This document shows positions 15,610 through 24,916 of a stretch of 64,000 nt of DNA, piece after piece (positions within the stretch are counted from its first letter, which is position 1; every line of letters starts with the position of its first letter). The stretch comes from Marinobacter nauticus (GTDB lineage: Bacteria > Pseudomonadota > Gammaproteobacteria > Enterobacterales > Shewanellaceae). Below the pieces are notes generated by a model. It was not told the origin of the DNA, did no database searches, and worked only from the letters and a program-made list of their open reading frames with translations. A program made the position numbers and the translations under genes. The stretch spans positions 62,001-126,000 of the forward strand of contig NZ_JAHVJZ010000003.1 of the NCBI RefSeq assembly GCF_019801015.1. Reading direction: 5' to 3'.

Positions 15610-17285
15610 GTTCTACCCTCACCCGCCTGTTGGCCGCCTGTGCCCTGCTGCTCAGTCTGGCCCCCGCCGCCCAGGCGCTGACCCGACTGGAAGCCACCGT
15701 GGACCAGAACCCGGTGGTCGCGGGTCAATCCTTTATCCTGGAAGTGGTGGCCGATGATGACATTGAGAGCGACGCGCTGGACACCAGCCCATTGCTGCGC
15801 GCCTTTGCCGTCGGCCAGACCCGGGTCAGCCGTTCAACCCAGATCATCAATTTTGACGCCCGCCGGGAAACCCGCTGGACCGTAATGTTGATTGCCCGTG
15901 ATACCGGCCAGCTCACCATCCCGGCACTGGACATCAACGGCGTGCGCAGCGAACCCATCAGTCTGACGGTGCTGGCTCAGGGCGACAGTCAGGCCCAGAA
16001 CCAGACCCCTCTGGTGTTTCTGGAAACCGACCTGAACAGTGACACCATCTGGCTCGGGCAGCCGGTAAAAGCCACGGTGCGGCTGTTCCTTGGTGCGGAT
16101 CTGCAAAGGGGGGCGCTCAATGCGCCAAGCTCCGACACCGCCCTGATCCGTCAGATGGGTCAGGACCGGGAAGCCAGCCAGATTGTCAAAGGGCGTCGCT
16201 ACCGCATCATTGAGCGGGACTACGTCATCGTGCCGCAAAGCACCGGCAAGGTGGACCTGCAGCCCGCCAATTTTGAGGGCGATGTGCTGGTGCCCTCCGG
16301 CCGACGGGACCTGTTTGGCCGGGCTCAGCCTCGCCCGATGGCCATTCAGGGCGAACCCATCAGCCTGACGGTGAAAGACAAACCCGCCGGTTATCAGGGC
16401 CACTGGCTGGCCGCCGATCTGGTCACCCTGACCGATAACCTCGACGCGCAACAAAGCTTTGATGTGGGCGAACCGATCACCCGCACCCTGACCCTGACGG
16501 CCGTCGGCGCGGTAGAGGAAAGCCTGGCGGAGATCCCCGTCAGCGTCCCCGATGCCCTGCGGCTTTACCCCGACAAAGCGCAACGGCAGGGCGGGGTCCA
16601 GAACGGCCAATTGATCGCGCGGCTGGAACAGTCCATGGCCATCGTGCCTTCTCGTCCCGGAGAATACGTCCTGCCGGAAGTGCGGGTGCCCTGGTGGAAC
16701 GCCCGCCTGGCCCGCCAACAGTGGGTAACGCTGCCGGAGCGCACCATTACCATCACCGGCACCGCCCCGGTTGCGGTGGAATCGCCCGCCGTGGCGACCC
16801 AGCCTGAGGTCCCTGTGGTGGTGACTCAGGAAGTCAGCCGTCGCGGCCTGTGGCCCTGGTTCACCGCCACGTTTGCCCTGCTCTGGCTGGTGACCCTGTA
16901 TTGGGGCTGGCGCCGTGGTCAACGGGCAGCAATGCCCGAAGCTCCCGCCTCGCAAGCCGAATCCGGGTCAGGATCCGAGCGGCAACTTCGCGCTGCCGTG
17001 ATCGCTGCGGCGAAGCAGCACGATGCCGAAGCGGTGCTCAGGACGTTGCCGTTGTGGGCCAGCGAACACGCGGGGGTGCCGGTCAGTCTGGCGGAGATTC
17101 CGCGGTGCTACCCGACACTGTCCGGCCCGCTGCAGACGCTGCAGCGCAGTCGCTACAGCGCCAGGGGCGACAACTGGCAGGGACAGGAACTGGTCCAGGC
17201 ACTTAAAGGGATCGATGGCACCGGTGGGGCAAAGGGAGAAACCGCCTTGCCGCCACTCAATCCCGCCACCAGAATCAATAGATGA
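15603..17285 (+). CDS. batD: BatD-type oxygen-tolerance protein
   Basis: A 560-residue protein with a GTG start that overlaps the preceding stop; GGGAG lies about nine bases upstream. A signal peptide (about 1-24, AAQA cleavage) leads into repeated Ig-like BatD segments (LEATVDQNPVVAGQSFILEV at about 27), and a C-terminal membrane helix (about 418-435) is followed by a cytoplasmic tail. It closes the MoxR-Bat operon, whose products are thought to form a membrane-associated complex in envelope stress or metal insertion. Confidence 0.88.
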   Translation: MVSSTLTRLLAACALLLSLAPAAQALTRLEATVDQNPVVAGQSFILEVVADDDIESDALDTSPLLRAFAVGQTRVSRSTQIINFDARRETRWTVMLIARDTGQLTIPALDINGVRSEPISLTVLAQGDSQAQNQTPLVFLETDLNSDTIWLGQPVKATVRLFLGADLQRGALNAPSSDTALIRQMGQDREASQIVKGRRYRIIERDYVIVPQSTGKVDLQPANFEGDVLVPSGRRDLFGRAQPRPMAIQGEPISLTVKDKPAGYQGHWLAADLVTLTDNLDAQQSFDVGEPITRTLTLTAVGAVEESLAEIPVSVPDALRLYPDKAQRQGGVQNGQLIARLEQSMAIVPSRPGEYVLPEVRVPWWNARLARQQWVTLPERTITITGTAPVAVESPAVATQPEVPVVVTQEVSRRGLWPWFTATFALLWLVTLYWGWRRGQRAAMPEAPASQAESGSGSERQLRAAVIAAAKQHDAEAVLRTLPLWASEHAGVPVSLAEIPRCYPTLSGPLQTLQRSRYSARGDNWQGQELVQALKGIDGTGGAKGETALPPLNPATRINR

Positions 17286-17322
17286 CGCCGCCGGGCCGGT
17301 GCCGTCACCAGGACGAAAGAAA

Positions 17323-17889
17323 ATGTTGAACTGGTTTGGAAAGAAAAACGCGGCTGCTTCGGTCTCTACAGACATGATCAGCAAACAAAGACGCTATGAG
17401 ACGCTGGTGCGTGCGTTGCACGGCGACCTCTACCGCTATGCCTACTGGCTTTGTCACGATGCGTCCGTGGCGGAAGATCTGGTCCAGGAAACCTTTCTGC
17501 GTGCGTGGAAAGCGCTGGACTCCCTCAAGGATGATAAGGCCGCGAAAGCCTGGCTTATCACCATTCTGCGTCGGGAAAATGCCCGCCGATTCGAGCGCAA
17601 GCAGTTTGATCTCACTGACATTGACCAGTGTCAGGTGGCAGACAACGACACACCCAGTCATGAACAACTGGCGGATCACCGCGTGTTGCACCGACAGATG
17701 GCGATGCTCAGTCCGGAATATCGCGAGCCGCTGATTCTGCAGGTGCTCTATGGCTTCAGTGGCGATGAGATTGCCCAGATCCTGGAGCTCAACCGCAATA
17801 CCGTGATGACCCGGCTGTTCCGGGCGCGTAACCAACTTCGGGACGCCCTGAGTCCCACGCAAGCTTCAAGGGGCCACAGCAATGGATGA
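17323..17889 (+). CDS. ECF-type RNA polymerase sigma factor
   Basis: A 188-residue sigma-70-family protein. Region 2 is seen as LYRYAYWLCHDASVAEDLVQ followed by E-T-F-L-R-A-W, and region 4 as LSPEYREPLILQVLYGFSGD with EIAQILELNRNTVMTRLFRAR. The ATG at 17323 has AGGA nine bases upstream; a second ATG at 17374 (MISKQRRYE) is a reasonable alternative. It overlaps the following DUF3379 gene by eight bases, the normal arrangement for a sigma factor and its membrane regulator. Confidence 0.88.
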   Translation: MLNWFGKKNAAASVSTDMISKQRRYETLVRALHGDLYRYAYWLCHDASVAEDLVQETFLRAWKALDSLKDDKAAKAWLITILRRENARRFERKQFDLTDIDQCQVADNDTPSHEQLADHRVLHRQMAMLSPEYREPLILQVLYGFSGDEIAQILELNRNTVMTRLFRARNQLRDALSPTQASRGHSNG

Positions 17890-18583
17890 ATTGGAATTTC
17901 GGCGCCGCGCCTACGCCGATCCCAACGATCAGGCCGACGAATTTCTCGCTGCCGCCGGCGACGAGGCGGGTCGTGCTGAATTTGTACAACAGTTGCAGGC
18001 CATGGACCGCCAGCTCGAACAGGTATTGAAAGTGCCGGTACCGGAAGACCTGGCTGACCGGTTGCTGCTCAAGCAGAACATGGACGTCCACCAGCAGCAG
18101 AAGCGCCGCCATCGCTGGCAACTGGCCACGGCCGCGTCGATCGCCTTTGCCATCGGCCTGTCACTGACCCTGCTCAACGCCGGCTCCCACGATTTGGGGC
18201 AGCACGCTCTGGCCCATGTGGCCCACGAGGCGGGTTTCACCAACGTGGTGGATGAGAAGGTTGATCTGAACGGGCTGAACACCAAGCTGGCCAGCTTTGG
18301 GGGCCAGTTCAGCGAACTGCCGGGACAGGTTTACTACGCCAACTACTGTGATTTTGAGGGGATCCGCAGCCTCCATGTGGTCATGAGTTCGGATCAGGGG
18401 CGGGTCACCCTCTTTGTGATTCCCAAGCAGAACGAGATGTCCCTGCCCGCCCAGTTTGCCGATAAGCGTTATCACGGCATCGGCGAAGACCGCAATGGCG
18501 TCCACCTCGCCATTGTCGGCGACAAGAATCAGGCACTGGAGCCGGTTCTCAGACAGGTGGAGGCCGGTTACCAACCGCTCTGA
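17882..18583 (+). CDS. DUF3379-type membrane protein, probable anti-sigma factor
   Basis: This 233-residue protein has a soluble acidic N-terminus (1-75), one membrane helix (about 82-100, LATAASIAFAIGLSLTLL) and an extracytoplasmic C-terminus. It matches the DUF3379 family that sits next to ECF sigma factors in Alteromonadales. By position and topology it should hold the sigma factor at the membrane until an envelope signal arrives. Family assignment is from recognition; the anti-sigma role is inference. Confidence 0.78.
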   Translation: MDELEFRRRAYADPNDQADEFLAAAGDEAGRAEFVQQLQAMDRQLEQVLKVPVPEDLADRLLLKQNMDVHQQQKRRHRWQLATAASIAFAIGLSLTLLNAGSHDLGQHALAHVAHEAGFTNVVDEKVDLNGLNTKLASFGGQFSELPGQVYYANYCDFEGIRSLHVVMSSDQGRVTLFVIPKQNEMSLPAQFADKRYHGIGEDRNGVHLAIVGDKNQALEPVLRQVEAGYQPL

Positions 18584-18590
18584 ACCGATA

Positions 18591-18620
18591 AAAAAAGCGG
18601 GCTTCATGCCCGCTTTTTTT
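18591..18620. terminator. Bidirectional rho-independent terminator
   Basis: AAAAAAGCGGGC-TTCAT-GCCCGCTTTTTTT serves the DUF3379 gene on the plus strand and the convergent acetyltransferase gene on the minus strand, whose stop codon abuts it. Confidence 0.88.
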
Positions 18621-19086
18621 ACCCTTCGCGCACCATATCCAGATGCAGCACGCCGCCATCGTCGTAGGGCTCTGAGGTGCCGACAAAGCCAAACTGCTCG
18701 TAATAGCTTTCCAACGCCAATTGCGCCGAGATCTTCACCGGCCGGTCAGCGTATGCCTTATCAGCCCGGGCCAGGCCAGCCCGAATCAGCTCTGGCCCCA
18801 ACCCGCTGCCCCGCGCTTCGTACGCCAGCACGATGCGTCCCAGCTTGACCGGACCGTTCTGCGGCGCCAGCAAACGCAGGTACCCCACCAACCGGCCCTC
18901 TGCGGTTGCCAGCAGGTGTTCGGCGTCCTGATCCAGGTTATCCAGCTCCTCATACAGGCTGTTTTGCTCCAGCATAAAAACCTGTTCCCGCAAACGCAGT
19001 ACGGCGTAGAGCTGATGCACATCCAACGCCTCAAAGCGCCACCATTTCAGGTCCGGCGCTGAACCCCATTTGTTGGTCAACATCAC
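18619..19086 (-). CDS. elaA: ElaA-type GNAT N-acetyltransferase
   Basis: A 155-residue protein with the features of ElaA: WWRFEALDVHQLYAVLRLRE then VFMLEQ near the N-terminus, the acetyl-CoA-binding region RIVLAYEARGSGLGPELI (about 83-101), and the late ESYYEQFGFV motif. The substrate is unknown. It is monocistronic, convergent with the sigma/DUF3379 pair and divergent from putP. Two adjacent ATG codons are possible starts. Confidence 0.85.
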   Translation of the reverse strand: MMLTNKWGSAPDLKWWRFEALDVHQLYAVLRLREQVFMLEQNSLYEELDNLDQDAEHLLATAEGRLVGYLRLLAPQNGPVKLGRIVLAYEARGSGLGPELIRAGLARADKAYADRPVKISAQLALESYYEQFGFVGTSEPYDDGGVLHLDMVREG

Positions 19087-19137
19087 ATTCCTCTGTTAGC
19101 ATCGTTGCGATTTTTCGAAAAGCATCAGTGTATAACA

Positions 19138-20580
19138 ATGATATCAACCGCAACCATGATCACCTTCTTTGCCTATCTCATCCTTTTGCTGGTGATAGGC
19201 ACCCTGGCCTGGAAGGCCACGTCCACCTCCTCAGACTACATTCTGGGTGGCCGTAAGATGGGGCCAGCGGTCACCGCCCTGAGTGTGGGCGCCTCCGACA
19301 TGTCCGGCTGGCTGCTGCTCGGCCTGCCCGGTGCCATCTACCTCTCCGGATTGTCTGAAGCCTGGATCGGCGTGGGCCTGGTCATCGGCGCCTGGCTGAA
19401 CTGGCGACTGGTTTCCAAACGCCTGCGCGTCTACACCGAGTTCACCAACGACTCGCTGACCCTGCCGGACTTCCTTGAGCGACGCTTTGCCGACCCGGGC
19501 CTGCTGCGCCTGGTGGCCGCTACCACCACCCTGCTGTTCTTTATCTTCTACACCTCCTCCGGCATGGTCAGTGGCGCCATCCTGTTTGAGCAGGTGTTTG
19601 GACTGGATTACACCACCGCCCTGCTGATTGGCGCGGCCATCATCGTCTCCTACACCTTTGTCGGCGGGTTCTTTGCGGTCAGCTGGACCGACTTTTTCCA
19701 GGGCATTCTGATGCTGCTGGCGCTGCTGGTGGTGCCGATGGTGGTGCTGGGCGGCGGCGACGCCGAAGGGCTGCCGGAGCTGGACCCCGCCATGCTGACC
19801 ATGCTGCCGGAAGGCACCACACTGCTGGGCATCGTCTCTCTGATGGCCTGGGGTCTGGGTTACTTCGGTCAGCCCCACATCCTGTCCCGCTTTATGGCCA
19901 TCGGTTCGGTTGATGACCTGCCCACCTCCCGCCGCATCTCCATCGGCTGGATGGTGTTGTCACTGATTGGTGCCCTGGCCACCGGCCTGGCCGGCGCGGT
20001 GCACTTTGCCGGTACCCCGTTGAACAATCCGGAAACCGTCTTTATCGAGCTGACCAAGGTGCTGTTCAATCCCTGGATTGCCGGGATGCTGATTGCCGCC
20101 ATTCTGTCCGCCATCATGAGCACCATCGACTCGCAGCTGCTGGTGTGCTCCTCGGTGATGACCGAAGACTTCTACCGCAAGTGGATCCGCCCCAGCGCCA
20201 GTGAAAAAGAGCTGGTGTCCGTTGGCCGCATCACCGTACTGGCCGTAGCCGTGGTTGCCACGCTGATTGCGATGAACCCGGACTCCACGGTACTGGACCT
20301 GGTGGGTTACGCCTGGGCGGGCTTTGGTGCGGCCTTTGGCCCGGTCATCCTGCTCTCCCTTTACTGGAAGGACTACAGCCGTCAGGGCGCCATTGCCACC
20401 ATCCTGATGGGTGCGGCGGTTGTGGTGATTTGGGACGTTCTGGACGGCGGCATTTTCGACCTCTACGAAATTCTGCCAGGCTTCCTGTTCGCGACCATTG
20501 CCGGCGTGATCGTCAGCAAAATCTGGCCACCTGGCGACAAAGTGCTCGCCCAACACCGCGAGTTTGAGCAGAAGCTCTAA
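19138..20580 (+). CDS. putP: Sodium/proline symporter PutP
   Basis: A member of the sodium:solute symporter family with about 13 membrane helices and 480 residues from the ATG at 19138. Helix 1-2 region YILGGRKMGPAVTALSVGAS with DMSGWLL, the signature stretch near helix 5, and SRFMAIGSVDDLP are characteristic of PutP. It takes up proline with Na+ as a carbon/nitrogen source or osmolyte. It has no putA next to it in this window. A TTG at 19105 opens the frame earlier but is a poor start. Confidence 0.92.
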   Translation: MISTATMITFFAYLILLLVIGTLAWKATSTSSDYILGGRKMGPAVTALSVGASDMSGWLLLGLPGAIYLSGLSEAWIGVGLVIGAWLNWRLVSKRLRVYTEFTNDSLTLPDFLERRFADPGLLRLVAATTTLLFFIFYTSSGMVSGAILFEQVFGLDYTTALLIGAAIIVSYTFVGGFFAVSWTDFFQGILMLLALLVVPMVVLGGGDAEGLPELDPAMLTMLPEGTTLLGIVSLMAWGLGYFGQPHILSRFMAIGSVDDLPTSRRISIGWMVLSLIGALATGLAGAVHFAGTPLNNPETVFIELTKVLFNPWIAGMLIAAILSAIMSTIDSQLLVCSSVMTEDFYRKWIRPSASEKELVSVGRITVLAVAVVATLIAMNPDSTVLDLVGYAWAGFGAAFGPVILLSLYWKDYSRQGAIATILMGAAVVVIWDVLDGGIFDLYEILPGFLFATIAGVIVSKIWPPGDKVLAQHREFEQKL

Positions 20581-20593
20581 ACCAGACCAAAAC

Positions 20594-20618
20594 AAAGGGC
20601 GCCTCAGGCGCCCTTTTT
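20594..20618 (+). terminator. Rho-independent terminator after putP
   Basis: AAAGGGCGCC-TCA-GGCGCCCTTTTT, 13 bases after the putP stop. Confidence 0.88.
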
Positions 20619-20707
20619 AATTCACTTCGAATTAACATCATTTCTACCCGCAACATCGAATTCCGTGTCATAAGCCGCAAAATGGCGACCTTTTCAACGA
20701 TTTTGCC

Positions 20708-20724
20708 ATCTGGTCGGATATGTC
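20708..20724. promoter_or_regulatory. Candidate FadR operator upstream of fadL
   Basis: ATCTGGTCGGATATGTC agrees with the FadR consensus at the left half (CTGGTC) and at about 12 of 17 positions overall. It lies 70-86 bases upstream of the fadL start. It is weaker than the fadI site. Confidence 0.4.
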
Positions 20725-20793
20725 AGGAAGGTTACGAGCCCTAGAATCTCGGCCCAATTACAACTATTCCAACTGCCACCTACGAGATAGCAG

Positions 20794-22086
20794 ATGAAAA
20801 CGATGAACAAGACTTTGCTCGCCACTGCCATTGCCCTGGCCAGCACCCAGACTATGGCCGCCGGCTTCCAGCTGAACAGCCAGTCCGCGACCGGCATCGG
20901 TCGTGCCTTCGCCGGTGATGCCGTCATCGCCGACAACGCTTCCGTACTGGCCCGTAACCCGGCTGCCATGGCGCTGTTTGATGCCCCGGCTTTCTCCGGC
21001 GGCCTGACCTACGCCGACGTCAGCATCGACATCAAAGACGTCAGCTTCTTTGGTGGCGTGTCTGACCTGGGTGGCATCGATGACGCGGGCAGCGGCAAGG
21101 TGATCCCGAACATCTTCTACATTCACCCGCTGAACGACAAAGTGGCCGTGGGCTTCGGTGCCTTCTCCAACTTCGGTACCGGTACTGACAGCAGCAGCCT
21201 GATCAAGGCGGATACTGCTCTGGCGCCTTACGACCTGATCGGTAACACCGAAGTGACCACCGTTAACTTCAACGCCAGCGTGTCCTACCGCATCAACGAG
21301 CACCTGAGCCTGGGTGCCGGCCTGGACATGATCTACGGTGAAGGTTCCCTGGACCGCTACATGGGCGCAACCCCGCTGGTTGACGTTGAAGCGGACGGCA
21401 TCGGCTTCGGCGGTATCGTGGGTGCCACCTACGAAATCAACGAAAACCACCGTTTTGGTCTGAGCTACCGCTTCAGCCCGGATATGGGCGTAGAGGGTGA
21501 CATCAACACCATGACCCCGACCATGGTGGGCACCACCCCGACCTTCGTCGCCACCAACTTCGACGAGTTGGAAGTGCCGCTGGCTGACATCTTCCAGTTT
21601 GCCGGTTTCCACCAGCTGACCAACAAGTTTGCCCTGCACTACACCGCACAATGGACCCAGTGGAGCAACTTCCACCAGATCACCGCCAAAGACGGTACCG
21701 GTGTGGTTCTCGGCTTCCCGGATGCTGACCCGATCGCCGTTGGTGATGTGGCTCTGAAAGAGTACAAGTGGAAAGACTCCTGGTTCCTGAGCCTGGGTGG
21801 TACCTACAACCTGAACGATAAGTGGACCCTGCGCGCCGGTTACGCTTACGACCAGGGCGTTGTAGACGAAATCAGCTCCATCTCCATCCCGGATTCCGAC
21901 CGTCAGTGGTTCACCGGTGGTATCGGTTACAACCTGACTCCGAAGTCCACCATCGATTTCGGCATCGCCTACGTTATGGGTGAAGAGGTTGACCTGGTAG
22001 AACAGAGTGCAGTGGTTGGCCCGGTGAACGCCACCACCGAATCTGGCGCCATCTACTACTCTCTGCAGTTCAGCCACCAGTTCTGA
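20794..22086 (+). CDS. fadL: FadL-type outer-membrane long-chain fatty-acid transporter
   Basis: A 430-residue beta-barrel with a signal peptide (about 1-22, cut after MAA) and the FadL N-terminal hatch segment GFQLNSQSATGIGRAFAGDA with the NPA motif in ARNPAAM. It ends in a barrel strand with terminal Phe (YYSLQFSHQF), as outer-membrane proteins do. It brings fatty acids across the outer membrane for the fadIJ pathway encoded about 11 kb away. It is monocistronic with its own terminator. Confidence 0.92.
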   Translation: MKTMNKTLLATAIALASTQTMAAGFQLNSQSATGIGRAFAGDAVIADNASVLARNPAAMALFDAPAFSGGLTYADVSIDIKDVSFFGGVSDLGGIDDAGSGKVIPNIFYIHPLNDKVAVGFGAFSNFGTGTDSSSLIKADTALAPYDLIGNTEVTTVNFNASVSYRINEHLSLGAGLDMIYGEGSLDRYMGATPLVDVEADGIGFGGIVGATYEINENHRFGLSYRFSPDMGVEGDINTMTPTMVGTTPTFVATNFDELEVPLADIFQFAGFHQLTNKFALHYTAQWTQWSNFHQITAKDGTGVVLGFPDADPIAVGDVALKEYKWKDSWFLSLGGTYNLNDKWTLRAGYAYDQGVVDEISSISIPDSDRQWFTGGIGYNLTPKSTIDFGIAYVMGEEVDLVEQSAVVGPVNATTESGAIYYSLQFSHQF

Positions 22087-22103
22087 TTTCTGGTACTGAA
22101 TTC

Positions 22104-22126
22104 AAAGGGGCCTTCGGGCCCCTTTT
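22104..22126 (+). terminator. Rho-independent terminator after fadL
   Basis: AAAGGGGCC-TTCG-GGCCCCTTTTT, about 18 bases after the fadL stop. Confidence 0.88.
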
Positions 22127-22260
22127 TGCGTTTTCCTCCCGGCCAAGATTGCCCCCCTGCGTCATCGCGTCGCACTCTCCCGATTTCACCTTGCATTGAA
22201 TCCCGCTCTCTCTTAGAGATCGATTGACGTCCTGCTGTCGAAAACACCGTACCCCTGTAA

Positions 22261-22300
22261 ATTAGATTTCTCTAATTCTTGATTATTAGATTTTGCTAAA
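22261..22300. promoter_or_regulatory. Paired operators (ATTAGA-N4-TCTAAT) before the RND operon
   Basis: ATTAGATTTCTCTAAT at 22261-22276 is a perfect 6-4-6 palindrome. A second, half-degenerate copy, ATTAGATTTTGCTAAA, follows at 22285-22300, with a 24-base centre-to-centre step. The tract is AT-rich in a GC-rich neighbourhood and lies 43-82 bases before the first gene of the operon. It looks like the binding site of a dimeric repressor; the AT-rich inverted repeat resembles ArsR-family (BigR/YgaV/HlyU-like) operators from memory. Confidence 0.55.
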
Positions 22301-22342
22301 GTAGGATCTCAGCATCAAGAAGTACAGCCATCAGGAGAGCCC

Positions 22343-24916
22343 ATGAAAGCCGGATTTATCCGCTTTGCCACAGAGCGCCCCCGCACCGTTTATGCCCTTA
22401 TCTGGGCTCTGGTGCTGGCCACCGCCGCTCTGATCCCCAATATCCAGATCGACACCGATCCGGAAAACATGCTGCCGACGGATGACCCCGCCCGGGTGTT
22501 CCATAACCAGGTCAAAACCGATTTTGCCCTGTACGACAGCATCGTGGTTGGGGCCGTGGCAGAACAGGGCTTTTTCAATCCCGACTCCCTTGCGGCCATG
22601 CACCGGCTGACCGACCAGATCCTGAAGCTGGAGCCGGTGGTTAAAGCGGATCTGATGGCACTCTCCACGTCCGACAACATCACCCAGGGTGGCCCGGGCA
22701 CCATCCGCTTTGAATACCTGATGAAGGACGCCCCTCAGACTCAGGCGAGCGCCGATGCCATCGGCGATGCGGTGGCCCGTCTGCCGCTGCTGAACAACAC
22801 CCTGGTGTCCGGCGACGGTAAGGCCGCAGCCATCTACGTGCCGCTCTACAGCAAAGACGACAGCTACCAGGTGGCGCAACAGATCCGCGCCCTGATTGCC
22901 GACGAAGCCCCCAAAGACACCTATTACCTGACCGGTCTGCCGGTGGCCGAGAATCAGTTTGGCCATGAGATGTTTGTGCAGATGGCGATCTCCGCGCCAC
23001 TGGCCGGCGCCATGATCTTCGCCCTGATGTGGTTCTTCTTCCGCAGCATCCCGCTGGTGGTGGCGCCGATGCTGGTGGCGATGGCGACCGTGATTGCCAC
23101 CATGGGCACCCTGATTGGCATGGGCTATACCGTGCACATCATGTCCTCCATGATCGCCATCTTCCTGATGCCGATTGCGGTGGTGGACTCGGTCCACATC
23201 ATGAGTGACTTTACCGACCGCTACCGGGCCGGCGACGACGCCAAGCAGGTGATCCGCGAAGTGATGGGCGACCTGTTCAACCCGATGCTGTTCACCTCCG
23301 TCACCTCGGCGGTGGGTTTCTACTCGCTGATGCTGACCCCGATCCCACCGGTGCAGATCTTCGGGGCCTTTGTCGGCAGCGGCATCCTGCTGGCCTTTGT
23401 GCTGAGCATTCTGCTGGTGCCCGCTTACGTAGTGCGGATGAAGCCTGAAACCCTCAATGCGATGCAGGCGCGACTGCACAGCCACAGCGGCAAAGGTGGC
23501 CTGCTGGCCCGCCTGCTGCCCCGCGTTGGCCGTTTCAGCGCCCGTCAGGCCAAACCCATTGTGGTGATCGCCATGGTGATTATCGGCTTCTCCGCCTGGG
23601 GCATCAGCAAGATTCAGATCAACGACAACCCGGTGCGCTGGTTCAAGGCCGATCACGAGATCCGCGTCGCCGACAAAGCGCTCAACGACCACTTCGCCGG
23701 CACCTACGACGCCTACCTGGTGCTGACCGACGACCGCCCGCTGGTCAGTGATGCACAACACAACGAATTGCAGGCTCTGCTGACCCAGGCATTGCCCGGT
23801 GACAGCGACGCCGCGGCCCTGCTGAGTCAGGCCAATGGCCAGTCCCTGGCAGCGCTGCTGAGCCGCCTTGATGACGCCGCGTTCGACGCCGACAGCGACA
23901 CGCAACTGGCGGCCATTGATGCCCTGATGGCCCGGCTGGAAACCCTGACCGAGCAGAGCCGTCGTTTCCTCGACCCGGCCTTGCTGAGCTGGATGGCCGA
24001 ACTTCAGACCGCCCTTAATGACAGCGGCCTGGTGGGCAAATCCAATGCGCTGCCGGACATCGTCAAAACCGTCAACCGCGAGCTGCGCTCCGGTGCCGAC
24101 AGCGACTTTATCCTGCCGGACAGCGCCGCTGGTGTGGCCCAGACGCTGCTGCAGTTCCAGTCCTCGCACCGTCCGCAGGACCTCTGGCACTTTGTCAGCC
24201 GCGACTACCGTCAGAGCCTGATCTGGCTGCAACTCACTTCCGGTGACAACCAGCATATGAATGGCGTCATCGCCTTTGTCGACGACTATCTGGACAGCCA
24301 CCCGCTGCCGCAGGGGCTCAAGGCGGACTGGGCCGGCAAGGCGTACATCAATGTGATCTGGCAGGACGCCATGGTCAGCGGCATGCTGGAGAGCCTGCTC
24401 AGCGCCTTTGTGGTGATCTTCATTATGATGAGCCTGCTGTTCCGCTCCCCCCTCTATGGCCTCATTGCGATGCTGCCGCTCTCGCTGACCATCGCCTTTA
24501 TCTACGGCCTGGTAGGCTGGCTGGGTAAGGACTACGACATGCCGATTGCGGTGCTCTCTGCACTGGCGCTGGGCCTGTCGGTGGACTTTGCCATCCACTT
24601 CCTGGAGCGCACACGAGCCCTGCATAAAGAGACCGGCAGCGTCAGTCAGACCCTGGCCCTGATGTTTGAAGAGCCGGCGCGGGCCATCAGCCGCAACGCC
24701 ATCGTGATTGCGCTGGGCTTCACTCCGCTGCTGCTGGCGCCGCTGGTGCCCTACATCACTGTGGGTGTGTTGATGGCGTCGATTATGGCGGTCTCTGCCA
24801 CCGTTACCCTGTTGCTGTTGCCCGCCACCCTGGCCCTGTTTGCCCGCTGGACGCTGCCCGAGGCGAAGTCCGCACCGACCCCGTCACAACCGACTTCCGG
24901 AGGTCATCATGCGTAA
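22343..24916 (+). CDS. RND/MMPL-family exporter
   Basis: An 857-residue membrane protein with two halves, each with one helix, a large periplasmic loop and a five-to-six-helix bundle. The first bundle lies at about 215-370 (MISAPLAGAMIFALMW region) and the second at about 680-845. Motifs typical of the family include VDSVHIMSDF in bundle 1 and LGLSVDFAIHFLERTR in bundle 2. It resembles the predicted exporters that pair with a LolA-like protein and an outer-membrane barrel, probably moving a hydrophobic molecule. AGGAGAG precedes the ATG. It overlaps the next gene by eight bases. Confidence 0.88.
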   Translation: MKAGFIRFATERPRTVYALIWALVLATAALIPNIQIDTDPENMLPTDDPARVFHNQVKTDFALYDSIVVGAVAEQGFFNPDSLAAMHRLTDQILKLEPVVKADLMALSTSDNITQGGPGTIRFEYLMKDAPQTQASADAIGDAVARLPLLNNTLVSGDGKAAAIYVPLYSKDDSYQVAQQIRALIADEAPKDTYYLTGLPVAENQFGHEMFVQMAISAPLAGAMIFALMWFFFRSIPLVVAPMLVAMATVIATMGTLIGMGYTVHIMSSMIAIFLMPIAVVDSVHIMSDFTDRYRAGDDAKQVIREVMGDLFNPMLFTSVTSAVGFYSLMLTPIPPVQIFGAFVGSGILLAFVLSILLVPAYVVRMKPETLNAMQARLHSHSGKGGLLARLLPRVGRFSARQAKPIVVIAMVIIGFSAWGISKIQINDNPVRWFKADHEIRVADKALNDHFAGTYDAYLVLTDDRPLVSDAQHNELQALLTQALPGDSDAAALLSQANGQSLAALLSRLDDAAFDADSDTQLAAIDALMARLETLTEQSRRFLDPALLSWMAELQTALNDSGLVGKSNALPDIVKTVNRELRSGADSDFILPDSAAGVAQTLLQFQSSHRPQDLWHFVSRDYRQSLIWLQLTSGDNQHMNGVIAFVDDYLDSHPLPQGLKADWAGKAYINVIWQDAMVSGMLESLLSAFVVIFIMMSLLFRSPLYGLIAMLPLSLTIAFIYGLVGWLGKDYDMPIAVLSALALGLSVDFAIHFLERTRALHKETGSVSQTLALMFEEPARAISRNAIVIALGFTPLLLAPLVPYITVGVLMASIMAVSATVTLLLLPATLALFARWTLPEAKSAPTPSQPTSGGHHA

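Noticed and set aside
22331-24625. 764-residue minus-strand open frame opposite the RND exporter
   Set aside because: His/Gln/Val-rich composition of a shadow frame; the plus strand encodes a clear membrane exporter.
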